In this document: piece after piece, positions 34,181 to 45,220 of the stretch
Layout of the letters: each line of letters begins with the position of its first letter
Position numbering within the stretch: the first letter of the stretch is position 1
From: Chimonanthus salicifolius
Lineage: Eukaryota > Streptophyta > Magnoliopsida > Laurales > Calycanthaceae
Length of the DNA: 64,000 bases
Assembly (NCBI GenBank): GCA_013350335.1
Contig: CM023536.1
Location: 13,335,520 to 13,399,519 of the forward strand
Reading direction: 5' to 3'
Notes under the pieces: generated by a model
Database searches by the model: none
Told to the model about the DNA's origin: nothing
The model's input: only the letters and a program-made list of their open reading frames with translations
Made by a program: the position numbers and the translations under genes

Positions 34181-34713
34181 TCAAATTCATTGTAGTGTTA
34201 AAAATTGTACTTGTCTGCACTAGCAAAATAGAGATTTTTTAAGTGTCAACCGGATATGCTCTAATTCAAAAAGAATGTTAACACACAATCTTTAAGAAAA
34301 AGTAGTTTTAGAGGACTAATCTTTGGTCGACTGAATTAAAAAAAATTAAATACAAATCTCGACCATTATCTTCTTCCACTCCATTATATAGCATTATCCA
34401 ATCGTTGGTCCACGAATTAAATAAGTTCAAATTCAAGTGAGACCCACTTGAGTTTGAAGGAGGTATTAAGATATACCGTATTATGATATGATTGATTGTA
34501 AGAGATATTATAGATATCTCTCAATTAGACAAGTAATATATTCAATTTCCTGTCAAGTTCCTATGCACACCAACCCAATTACGAAGAGATTATGATGGGG
34601 CAATTTTACTAATTAAATGAAATGTTTAACTTTTCAAATAGTTAATTTACCCAATTCAATTTTTTAGATTAAAGTTAAATTGGATACTTCTACGAAGGCA
34701 CAATACTTGGGAC

Positions 34714-34921
34714 TAGGGGTTTAAAATTCGTTTTCGGCCGATATTTTTCTCTCCAGCCGATATCGGCCGATATTTTGATATTGGCCGATATAATACGGCA
34801 GTTATTTCAGCCGATATTGTGAATATCGGCCGATAACGATATATATCGGCCGATATTCACCACTAAAAAACCGATACATATCGTCCGATACGATATGTAT
34901 CGGCCGATATTTGCACCCCTG
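34714..34921. mobile_element. 208-bp hAT MITE of the ATCGGCC family
   Basis: TAGGGGTTTAAAATTCG to ATATTTGCACCCCTG, imperfect 8-bp duplication CTTGGGAC/CGTCGGAC (6 of 8). Packed with about ten ATCGGCCGAT words, the highest density of the small elements. Confidence 0.82.
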
Positions 34922-34929
34922 CGTCGGAC

Positions 34930-35740
34930 ACATCACGTCAATCCCATAGCCTTGGAATGATAGCGAGAGTAGGAAGAATTCTTTTATGCGCACTACCCGA
35001 CCGATTATATTGTTTCCAATTCGCTGCTTCACTTAATGCCTTCAAATTTGAATTGATGAGAAGGTTGTTTGGGCACAGACGTGAAATCATGAATGGAAAA
35101 TGGGTGGGAGAGTGACCCTTCACTCGACTCAGCCATTGGATGATCAGAATTGCTTAGAGCCTTAGACATTTGAAGTGATATGAAATTTAATATTATACTT
35201 TTGTACTTCTATAATTAGATATTGATTTGTGTACTGTTACTTTTTTTTTAATTGAGAATTATAAGATTATTATGAGTTTTTTTTTTCTCATTTTACTTTT
35301 AGTTTTATTTTTACGAAAAAATAAAAAATATCAAAATTATATCATCTAATTTCCTGTTTAAGAGATATTTTTATTGATTTTTTTCAATATCACAAATAAG
35401 ATTAGTTGATGGAACGTGAGCTAGATCTGGAGAGCAACTGCTAGTGAGAGAAGAGATCACCTGTTCCATGACAGTTATTTCAAAAATATTTATTGGATTG
35501 ATGAGTCATACGACAATTCAAGGTTAAGATAGTTCTTAAGAATAGGAAGGAATAATTGAATCAAATTCATAAATTTACCTAAGTTGGTTTGTGGGCCAAT
35601 AGAAAGGAAGAATTTGTATCTTCGAAACCTATTCAAAGGAGGAGTGGACGATTTCTTGCCCATAGATGATAGAACCATCACATGCTCTAAGAATGATATG
35701 AGGTGTTTGGAAATGGTTGAAGTAGTGGAATAGGAGGATC
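34930..35740. other. Non-coding spacer
   Basis: No gene recognised; short frames at 34938-35123 and 35490-35681 have no known features. Confidence 0.4.
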
Positions 35741-36000
35741 CAGGGTTAAGAATTCAGTCGATATAATACGGTTTTTCAGTGCCGTATTATATTGGCCGAT
35801 ATGTATTTTATCGGCTGTACATAGTAGTTCTCGGCCGAGATGACCGATATATCGGTCCGATATCAGCTATTTTCATAATATTGGTCCTTTTTTTTAAAAA
35901 AAGAAAAATCAAAATGGTGGTAGGCCCAAGTTGATATCGGCCCAGATATCGGCCGATATTTTCAGCCGATATCTCGGCCTGGGTGAATTTTTCACCTCTG
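35741..36000. mobile_element. 260-bp hAT MITE of the ATCGGCC family
   Basis: CAGGGTTAAGAATTCAG to GAATTTTTCACCTCTG, target duplication GGAGGATC/GGAGGATA (7 of 8). ATCGGCC words occur near both ends, and the centre has a T-run/A-run foldback like the other members. Confidence 0.88.
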
Positions 36001-36701
36001 GGAGGATAGATATAACTGTAGCCCTTCCTAGATTTATGAAAGAAGAAAATAATTTAATTGATATTATAGATGACGGGTTAAGGAGGGACAGTTAGTGTAC
36101 CGATTCTCAAATCAATTATGTTATGCAGTTTTAACTTCATCTTCAAGCAATGAATTTGGGCCGTCGTATTTTGGAAGATCACTCTTGTACTTATATCTAA
36201 TCAACCTTTTAAATCTAAAAGATGCTCATTTAATTCAAACATATGTAGTCTATTAATCATATCACATATTAAAATTTGGAAAGAAAATAATGGAGTAGAA
36301 CATCATTTCTATGCATTGAGGATGTCTAAAATAGTTAGGGCGTGATGATGATTGTATAGAAATTTGACCTAATTTTTGGGAGATTTACCAATATATAATA
36401 TAATATATTGCCACAATTGATTCAATGTGCCAGACCACAAGAATACAGTCAACGGCATCTGTTGGATTGGTGCTTGTGGGGCCCACCCTTCACTAGAGAG
36501 ACATTTGGACTTTGGGTATAGAGAAGTAAGGAGACACATTTTAATTTTGCTAATTTCTCCTGTTTTGGTATCTTTCATAGAAGAAAGTGGGCCTCACGAT
36601 GTCAAATTTCTTCTCTTCTAGGAGAAGATAGTATTCTCGACTCTTTTGTGGTGGAGTAATTTATAAATCTTTTGTGGTGGAGTAATTTATATTTGATGCA
36701 A

Positions 36702-37172
36702 GGGAAGTCAAATAGACACTTGAAAAATCTGTTTTTACATATCCATTTTAGAATTTTTGAGTGAAGTTACTATTCTACCTCTGTGTATAAATTCATTCGA
36801 ATGAACTTTCAGTTCATTCTCAATTCGTTCGAATGAATATACTCATCTGAACGAATACCTTAGTCTAATTTTGGTTTTTTCGAACGAGTATTCATTCGAA
36901 CGAATGAACATATATATGTCAATCTTTTATAAAATTCGACTCATTCATTCAAATGAACCAAACTGTTCATTCGAACGAATGAAGACTCCTTCGAAGGAAT
37001 GAAAATTACACTAAGGTGTTCGTTCGGACGAGTACATTTATTTGAACGAACTGATAATGAACTGAAAGTTTGTTTGAATGAATTTATACGTGAGAGTGGA
37101 ATGATAACTTCACTCAAAAATTTGAAAACGGGTGTGTAGAGGCTAATTTTTTTAGTGTCTATATGGTTGGCC
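36702..37172. mobile_element. Mutator-like foldback MITE with ATTCGAACGAAT words
   Basis: Very long terminal inverted repeats (about 200 bp each, nearly the whole element) share GACACT near the tips and TTTTTGAGTGAAGTTA, ATAAATTCATTC and CTTTCAGTTCATT. The flanking 9-bp duplication TTGATGCAA/TTAATGCAA (36693-36701 and 37173-37181) is typical of Mutator-like elements. The interior is crowded with TTCGTTCGAATGAA and CATTCGAACGAATGAA palindromes. Confidence 0.85.
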
Positions 37173-37339
37173 TTAATGCAATTGGCACTTTGGTTGCACA
37201 TGGTTATTTTTTATTTTTTTAACATTGTGAAGTTGACAAAAAAAATTACTAGGTGAGTGTCAAAAGTTTATTTCAAACCAGACATGTACATCAAATGTTA
37301 GCTAAAAGATCAACTTATATCCATTTTGGTCTTAATTGT

Positions 37340-37845
37340 TGAAATTTACTAAGCTCTTTTATTTAGATGCCTGTCGATTAAAGACGCTGATAGGGAAAAT
37401 TTTGGAAGACTTTAAATATTTCTCGAGCCTATCTTTCAACCCTTCCACGAGTCAAATCATCTTCTTTAGCTCTATTACTAATAGGGAAGATATCGTTAAC
37501 CTGTTCCAAATGGATGAAGCTAGGCTGCCAATTGAGTACTCTGGGCTCCCTCTCTTCTCTGCTAGGATCTACCTGGCAGACTGTGCCAAGCTCCTGTCTA
37601 AAATCAGAAACAAATTCTCCTCTTGGGTGAGGAAAAATCTTTCCTTTGCTGGTAAGCTGGAACTTCTATGTTCATCCATAAACAACCTTCACATTTTCTG
37701 GGCAAACACATTTCTTCTGCCTAAATCTTGCATGGATCTTATTGAAAAACAGATTAGGAGCTTCATTTGGCGGAATTGTGCAACCGAAAATTCGAAGAGT
37801 TGGAAGAGAGACTTATATAAGCTCCCATCTTAGCCCTACTTGAGC
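37340..37845 (+). pseudogene. LINE reverse-transcriptase C-terminal fragment
   Basis: One open stretch carries the region behind the RT active site of plant LINEs: SLSFNPSTSQI, YSGLPLFSARIYLADC, KIRNKFSSWVRKNLSFAGKL and IEKQIRSFIWR. YVDD and endonuclease are missing and no poly(A) follows, so both ends are truncated. It abuts a Ty3 RNase H scrap. Confidence 0.85.
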
Positions 37846-37851
37846 GAGGCA

Positions 37852-37985
37852 AAGAATATGAAGTATTCTGTGATAGTTCAGGGGAATGACTTGAGTGTTC
37901 TCTTATTCAAGGTCCACAAGTAGTGGCCTACGAATCTCCGCAGTTAAAAATTCATGAACGAAATTATCTCATCTATGACCTCGGA
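37852..37985 (+). pseudogene. Ty3-type RNase H scrap
   Basis: The frame reads EYEVFCDSSGE, stop, then GPQVVAYESPQLKIHERNY and YDLGL, which matches the RNase H start of Ty3 elements (catalytic Asp in FCDSS). Only about 45 codons remain, with a TGA, between the LINE fragment and the LTR-bearing stretch. Confidence 0.75.
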
Positions 37986-38144
37986 CTATGTGGGCTTTCC
38001 ACTGTGTTGTGTTGAACTGGGCCAAGAATGGGGCTTTCCCCTAGGTAGCCGACTGAGTTGAGTTATTAAGCGGAGCCAAGGACGGGGCTTTCCCATAGGC
38101 GGCCGAGTCGAGCCGAGGGCGGCTTTGGACTTAAGGGGGTGGAT

Positions 38145-38487
38145 TGTAATGGCCCTGACCCAAGAAAGCCTAGAAAGCCAAGCCCAATAGGTTGAAAAAT
38201 GTGAAATCTGGCTTGTGTCGGTCGGCATGACAGGTAGTGTCGGTCGAACTAATGACCAGCAGTCGAATTCCGAGTGGGTGTTGAGAAAAAGTCCCACATT
38301 GGAAATGAGAAATATTTGGAGGGTGTTTATAAGCGGCCACTCTCCTCCTATCCAGCAAGACACGTTTTGGACCTGCAGTTGAGGCAGACTCAATGTGAAA
38401 ACTGTGTGAGCCTCCATGTGGACTCAGAGCAGACAATATCTTACTGAGCCAAACCTTAAGCTCGAATTTTTTTGCCGGGCTGTGACA
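38145..38487 (+). mobile_element. LTR (343 bp) with polypurine tract, 3' end of an LTR element
   Basis: TGTAATGGCCCTGACCC to GCCGGGCTGTGACA, immediately preceded by AAGGGGGTGGA (38133-38143), a polypurine tract. So this is a 3' LTR in plus orientation, with about 150 bp of internal sequence (repeated GGGGCTTTCCC words at 38025-38090). The short LTR fits a TRIM-like or deleted element. No 5' LTR was found in the window. Confidence 0.8.
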
Positions 38488-39568
38488 AAACTCAACTTAT
38501 TGATCAATTATCAACAAAGTTGAATTATGCATTTCACTCTAGACTGTGATCAAGATGTACGTTCGCTCAGACATTGCTACTGATGAGTCCATTTTGGTTC
38601 AAGTTGTACGAGATGATCCAACACTTTATTATACTTTAATATGATTTAACTTATGTATTAAATAAATTTAACTAATCTGACTTGATTCATTTATTAAATA
38701 TATGATACATACTTAATTAATAAATTAAATTAAAATTAAAATTGAACTAAATAAGAATTAGAAGCCATGTCTCTAGACAAATAAAGTAAGCTTGGTCAAG
38801 ATCTTATCCAACTAAGTGTTAAAAGTGAAGTGAGATGCATTCTTGTTATGTGGAATAATGTAGCACCGCCCGAACTGCTGCAAATATAGTCTTTACGAAA
38901 TTTACCTGTGGTATGAAATTCAAAATGAGATGTATTATTTAAATTTATATGATATAAACTTTTATTTTACAAAGTTTTTGTTAATAATTTTTACATAAAT
39001 GCATGAAAATGAAGAGCCAAGTTTGGAATTCTTTATTTTATTTAAAATTATTATCAAGTTTTCGAAGCTTACATCAAATAATCACATAGAATAAGAAGTC
39101 ATTTCATTTAATAGGACTAGTATTTTTTTTAATGATCCAGATGTCTGGGGCCTCTTAAGGCACTCCACTAGTTCTTAGAGTGTATATAAGCACCCGACTA
39201 GCTCCAGGACATTGACTCTTTGAAGTGGAAGAGATTAGAACTCAATGAGAGTCGAACTTAAAGGTACCATTTCATAAAATAGATTCCTGATCAATACATG
39301 AACCGTTTGGAATTAATATTGTTAGAATATATTAGAGTTAGTATTAAATTAAGAATATCAATTTGTTTTAATCTCTCATTAAGAGATGTGATTAATTTAG
39401 GATTAGAGTTTGAGTTTGGCTAAAATAGCTACAGTATCAATTAGAGAATATATATACATATTAGTAGATGAATAATACAATAGTTCTGTGAAAGTTATCA
39501 AATATGAGTAGTAATTAGTAAGCCATAGAATGTAATATATTTTAAATTATTAAAAATTATATTTGCAG
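38488..39568. other. Intergenic sequence
   Basis: No gene recognised; a possible reverse SINE fragment lies near 39130-39290. Confidence 0.4.
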
Positions 39569-39625
39569 CAGCGAGGTGGGTACTACATTGACGTGGTGGA
39601 TGCTGCAGACCATGGATCCACTCAG
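39569..39625 (+). other. Orphan exon candidate (19 codons)
   Basis: ATTTGCAG precedes and GTAAAG follows a 57-base in-frame stretch translating QRGGYYIDVVDAADHGSTQ. Its composition is protein-like in otherwise AT-rich surroundings. No partner exon was found nearby and the protein is not recognised; it could be a stranded gene fragment beside the Mutator-like element at 39777. Confidence 0.35.
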
Positions 39626-39776
39626 GTAAAGTTCATAAAAGTCCAATCCAATTTTTTATTATTTTACTTTTTGTGGTTGTTATTGGTCCACGTGGGTACA
39701 TGCTATTCCAGAATTAGCTTACACTTTCATGGTATTAAATTATAGGGTAAGGTGTAAGAAGTATAGAGTTTTTTTT

Positions 39777-40865
39777 GCCCGCCCATAAACACACCTCCAC
39801 TTTCTGCAAGTAGATACCATATTTCAAATTTGTGGTGGAAATTACATTTCTACCATTCCACGTGGAATCGACTGAATGAACAAGTATTTCATTTTTGTTT
39901 CGATCGATTCGATCTGAGGTGTATAAAATCGTGCGATTGAATGGACAGTTCATTTTCGAACGGTCCGATTGATCCTGTCAGTGCATTCAATAGATCGATC
40001 GCATATCCTCTGTATTCAATCGAACGATTGTATATAAGTGTAAGATCGATCGCACGATCACAGAAATCGTGCGATCTATCTTACCTGCGAAACTTAGAAT
40101 AAATTGGAATCGCACCCCTTTTCCTATTTCCATTTTCGTTCCCATCTTGCACTTTTCCAAACCCTATTCTCTCAAAACCCCCCATTTCGAAATCTTCTCT
40201 CTCAAAGCCCTTTCTACATCCCTCTCACTCAAACCCCTATCTCTCAAACTCCTTTCCAATCTATTTTTCCTCAAACCCCGAACCCCCTTTACAAAACGAA
40301 CAACTCCACTCTTTGAAGATACTCTCTCAATCTCCTATGTTGATTCGAAGGTATCTCTCTGAAGCTACTTTCTCAATCTCTTAACCCGAATCAAAGGTAA
40401 CTCTTTCTCAAACCCAAGACTCTCAAAATTTTTTTGAAATTAATACTATGGATTGTGAGGGAGTTTTATTCACATTTATTGAAAATGATGAGATTGTTGA
40501 GAATGAATTTGTTGAGAGGTGTTTTTCAAGTCATACGAAAAAGATGTGGTTATGCAAAAATATTAGTCATACGAAGAGAACCTGTCCGAATAGAAGCGCT
40601 GCACAGGCATCCTGCAGTGTAGATTTAAATGCTTTGCCTCAACCTCATGATTTCCATGAATCACAACCAACAAGTTTGTTTCAATTATCTAAAGTAAGTT
40701 ACTTTTACTTAAGTGTCTGTATTTACATTTTCATTCATATAGAATAAGGTGAAAAATACTACCACGTACTGCTTTTTCCACAGTTGACTAGTTCTTATGA
40801 CTTCTTAGACAAATTTGAAATGCAGTGTCTATTGGCAGATTTTGAGAGTGTCTATATGGGCAACC
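39777..40865 (+). mobile_element. Mutator-like element, internally deleted
   Basis: Ends GCCCGCCCATAAACAC and (minus strand) GGTTGCCCATATAGACAC; inverted similarity continues to ATTTCAAATTTGT about 55 bases in. Both sides border T-runs, so the 9-bp duplication may be T9. Behind the left end is an array of GATCGTGCGATC/GATCGATCGCACG words (39900-40080), then a CT-rich leader and a short transposase-like frame. Confidence 0.7.
40448..40745 (+). pseudogene. Mutator-like transposase remnant (start fused to C-terminal zinc knuckle)
   Basis: ATG at 40448 follows a CT-rich leader and gives MDCEGVLFTFIENDEIVENE, then almost at once a zinc-knuckle region. A CX2CX4HX4C pattern can be traced around 40547-40590, but a one-base slip puts its first half in another frame. 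This juxtaposition of N-terminus and C-terminus indicates loss of the catalytic middle. The element is dead and depends on transposase from elsewhere. Confidence 0.6.
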
Positions 40866-40875
40866 TTTTTTTTTT

Positions 40876-42014
40876 GGACCTTATTGTCTGTGTCTTTTAA
40901 AGTATTCCATTAATTATGGGGTATGTATGTGTAACCTTCTATATAGATATACATTGAATTATTCTACGTAAATTGATTCTTTAGGACATAGTGAGAATGG
41001 AACTTGAGACTCCATTCATAAGACTGTTTCTAATTATCACCCTACCCCCTTTGAATTGCAAGAACTAAAGACTTAGGTGATAATCGGTAGTCTTTGCATT
41101 AATAAACAATATCAAGTTTCTTATGATGAATTTTAATTTATCAATGATTTGAATTGAGTAAATGTTAAATGAAGACATAAGAAAATTCAATAAAATTAAA
41201 GAGTAGAGCCTTGATCGATAATAGATATAACTCATCACTAAAATTATAAAAAGAACACTTGAAAATAGTATTATAAATAAAAGAGTGGATCAGAGTATTT
41301 TTAATTTATTCATTTTTCTTCATGAAGAAGTATCATTTTATTTCGTCGCGTATTGAAAATTTAGTTGTAACACAAATGTTGCTTTGATTGGGAGGTTTCT
41401 TGGCTCTATTAATTTACTTTTAATGGGCAAGGATATTAATTTTCAATTAATTCAAAAATTCTATTAATGAGAGTTAATTATTGTTGGATACATTTGATTC
41501 AACTGAGGATAATTTCTAACTCCTCGCAATTTAATTTAAAAATAGAAGTTGAATTGGGTAAATTGATTTATGCAAAAGAACTGATGACTTGAGAAGTAGA
41601 TTAAGTCTTAAAAACAATGAAGACAAGCAAGACAAAATTAAGATAAAAGTTAAGATTCAAGCAAGTCACTTTCCTCTTAGATTGCAACTTTACTTCTATA
41701 GCCCAAAATATGCGTGAGGAGGTTAGCAAATCACTTCAATTGACAAAACTATGGGTTCATGAAACTTGGCCTTGAATACTTTAACCATAGGTCGTCATCC
41801 TTGACAATCTCTACATGCCATGGAAATAATTTCAATCACAATTATGACAGAATATTTGAAGTTGGTGATTCTCATTCCCAATCTAGCAAAGTCACACATA
41901 AACGTGGATTTATTGGTGGCCTTCATTTTGTTATTTTTTGAATTAAAGTGTTCAGTCCTCTTAGCATCTTACTAATATTTGAAGTAAGTGTAAACCTCTC
42001 TATCCACATACATG
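40876..42014. other. Intergenic sequence
   Basis: AT-rich, no gene or RNA recognised. Confidence 0.4.
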
Positions 42015-42022
42015 AGTAATAC

Positions 42023-42290
42023 TAGGGGTGAAACTCGGGTCAGGTTTTGACAGACCGGCATGACCCGACCCAAGAAATCTTGCGAGTCGGGTCAGTGAGT
42101 CGGGTCGGGTTGAGGGATTTTCAAGTTAACTCGATCCGACCCGATCAAACCCGACCCAACCTGGCTAAAATGAGTTCAAAATGCAGGTCGGGTCAGAATT
42201 TGGGTTAGAATCCGAGTCGGGTTGGGTCCAGAGTTTCGGGTCAAAAGTTTGGGTCAAAATCCGACCTGACCCGACTTGATTTTAGTCTTA
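42023..42290. mobile_element. 268-bp hAT MITE built of GGGTCGGGT words
   Basis: TAGGGGTGAAACTCGGGTC to CCCGACTTGATTTTAGTCTTA with a perfect 8-bp duplication AGTAATAC (42015-42022 and 42291-42298). The interior has about 15 GGGTC/GACCCGA words in both orientations. Confidence 0.87.
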
Positions 42291-42298
42291 AGTAATAC

Positions 42299-43996
42299 TT
42301 GGAAAGTGTCTATTTTGTATTGAGAGTGACTTGAACCCAAGACTTTCCACATCTCAGGCGAGTTCTTGATCGTCAAACCAATTCTAATATTGGTCTCCCA
42401 CAATACTAAACTGTTTTCATCGCAATGCTAAATTGACACAAAACTCGTGGGTGATTTCATGTATCTACGAGTATTAGTCTCATCTCAAATTTAAAGTAAA
42501 GGCACCTCACATTAAACTAAAAAATAATTAAATTTCTAATATATTATTTAAAATAAATATAGAATAGCATATTTTCATATTTGAATTGGGCTCCCAGGTC
42601 TAAATTTGGACCTTTAGTCAAATTGAGCCCTTAAAATGCTAACACCATACCCAACATGATTTTTTATGGACCCTCATTATTTGGCTTGAGAGCATTGGCA
42701 TGTATGGTTAGTTTGAGGTAAATTAGAGTTTAATTGGCTAGAAATTTATAGTTTCAAGTTATAATTTTGTTTCCAACTTTTGTATTTGATTATCATAAAT
42801 TTAAAGTGGATTAGAAATATTATCTTGACTGTGGAAGGAAATCTCTTTTCTTTCATTATTTTATTTTATTTTATATGAAAACATTAACTTTTTATAAAAG
42901 AATTTATTATTTTTTGTGTTCCTAATAATAAGCTCTTATACTATAAAAAATAGAGATCCACTTGTTGAGATTGCAATGATTAAGTTTCCATGAAATTTCT
43001 TTGTGGTTAACAACCAACAAGCACTGCACTGCAAGTCCTTTCAGCTCCATCATTTTCTTACCCATTTCTGCCACAATCAATACACGTGATTATTTCAAAA
43101 GTTGTCGTAACATCGTACATGACTATTTCAAAAGTTTCATCTCATGCGGTGATAATCTTTTTTTTATTTTATTTTATCATATAATAACTTTGAAATTTTA
43201 GTGAGAATGGTAGTATACGTGGGTGTATTTCAATTGATAATCTCTCATTTTAAAAAGTGAGAAATATTCGAACCTCATAAACTCATCTAATGTATCCTAA
43301 AGATAGTAGGTATCACATTTATTTTACCCTACGTTCCATGAGATTTCTCATATGTAAATTTAAAAAAAAAATATATATATATTGAGTATGCTCCATCATG
43401 GCTAGCATTGTGCCTTATTTGGAGAAACTGACAAAGTATTGTGCTAACATCTTTTGTAGAAATTGATTATTCCTTTAAATTTAATGAAACACATTTTATA
43501 TAATAAAGTATATTTAACTTGTGTATTTTTTCACTGTCATTATTTAAATGGTGAAAAGGTTTATCAACATCCATTGTAATTTAAAAGATCGATGTCCCTA
43601 TCAATTCTTGTTGACTCTCTTACATTAAATAAAAAATGATGTACACTTATTTCAAATAATATTTATTATGATCAACTAATAAAGTCCATTTTGAATTGAA
43701 GGGAGTTTTGTATTCAAGTTGAGCAAGTAATGGTGAGATCATGTCATAGTGTTGCTTCAAACTTCAAACTTACTGTATTCAATTTCTTCTTCGTAAGAAT
43801 ATTATTCACTCAAGAAGGGACCAAACAAGCCCACGATTAGAAAAAAATAATAGCATAGCCTAAGCCAAGAAAAGAAAAACATAAAAGGCCCTAAGAACAA
43901 GGCTAAAACCCGAAACAATCGGAAAAAAAAAAACGATGAAGCCGACAGGGGAACAATGATCAAGTGCAGAAGACCAAATCACAATAAGATCCTATC
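42299..43996. other. Intergenic sequence
   Basis: No gene recognised. About 43790-43985 looks like an antisense LINE 3' tail (A-rich, CAAGAAGGGACCAAACAAGC start). Confidence 0.4.
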
Positions 43997-44712
43997 CTAC
44001 ACATTCACCATCCACTGAAGATTTTAAAATTTTAAAATATAGAAGTTTTGAATGAACAGGGGATATGCAAGACCTGACATTGTTATAGTCAGGCCTTGTG
44101 CACCTAATCACTTCTCTACAACATATAACATAATTGTTCTACACATTCACCATCTATTGAAGATTTTAAAATTTTAAAATATACTCTCTATGTCTCAAAA
44201 TACTTGTTCTATATCTATTTTGTAATTGTCCCAAATTATTTGTCCTATTTCTTTATTTTAAATATTAAATCAAAGTTTTAATATTTTCGATAAGCTCCAA
44301 ATCACCTTAACATGATGAGAAAATGACATTCTTTTATAAGCTTTGACTTACTCATATGCGACATTCTATAATTATTTTCACCTCTAGCTCTCATCGTCTG
44401 AAATCATATCTTATTGTATAGTTAGAAAAAGCTTACTGAGTACTAAATTAAGTTCATTGAGAGTTATTCGTAATCTTAATACCTCAAAATCATTCATATC
44501 ATGTCCGTTTTGACTCAGAGAATCTATTAATAGGCTTTTGGCATGCTCCAACACGAAAACGATCCTTAAAAAATTAAAAAAATCGATATAGGGCAAGTAT
44601 TTTAGAATGGAGAGAGTAGAATTTTTGAATGAGTAGGAGATATGCAAGACCTAACATAGTTACAGTCAAGTCTCGTGCACCTAATCACTTTTCTACAAAA
44701 TATTATATAATT
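43997..44712. repeat. 142-bp tandem duplication, second copy split by a Stowaway
   Basis: CTACACATTCACCATC..GATATGCAAGACCT..GTGCACCTAATCACTT..ATAATTGTTC occurs at 43997-44138 and again from 44139, where the Stowaway at 44184 interrupts it and it resumes at 44617. The first copy is a natural empty site. Confidence 0.85.
44184..44616. mobile_element. Stowaway MITE (433 bp)
   Basis: CTCTCTATGTCTCAAAATAC to GTATTTTAGAATGGAGAGAG with TA on both sides. Inverted ends typical of Tc1/mariner Stowaway elements; no coding capacity. Confidence 0.87.
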
Positions 44713-44853
44713 GTTCTTTGCAGGAATTCCACAAGAGCTCTCATTGTAAAATCCCCTAATGTAAGGTACACTCTAAGCTCACTCTTCTTTATATCAAAAT
44801 ATGAAAAAAATTGAAATATCCATGTTTAAATCTTGAATTTTGATAGCTCTTAT

Positions 44854-45220
44854 TAGAGATGCAATTTGGATTGGGCCTATTCAAGTTAGCATGAAAACCC
44901 CAAAATAATTTGGTCCAGGTTGGCCCGAGCTCAGGTAGGGCTTATTTTTAGGCCTTAGGACATGAAATCCTAAGTTTGACATCAAAGCTAAAATTCGAGC
45001 AATAATATAAAATTTATTTTTTATTATAGAAATACAAAAATCTTCTCTAGGCTTAAACAAGCCCGAGCCCAAATAAGTCTGTATATACATTTTGGCTTGA
45101 AAATTGAACTTGGGACCCAACGAATACAATTCGGGCTCCAGCTTGACTAATTTGGGTTGACCTGGGCCCACGCTTGGGTAGAACTAAAGCCCACCTCACC
45201 TCGCCCAAGTTGCAACCCTT
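44854..45220. mobile_element. hAT-like MITE with GCCCGAGC words
   Basis: TAGAGATGCAATTTGG to CAAGTTGCAACCCTT, imperfect 8-bp duplication GCTCTTAT/GGTCTTAG. Repeated GGCCCGAGC/GCCCGAGCCC/TTGGGT words near the ends. Confidence 0.65.

Noticed and set aside
36941..37201. 86-codon minus-strand frame
   Set aside because: Lies entirely within the foldback Mutator-like element's repeats.
37986..38436. Minus-strand frames of 143 and 88 codons
   Set aside because: They fall in the internal tail and LTR of a retroelement fragment and are opposite to its transcription.
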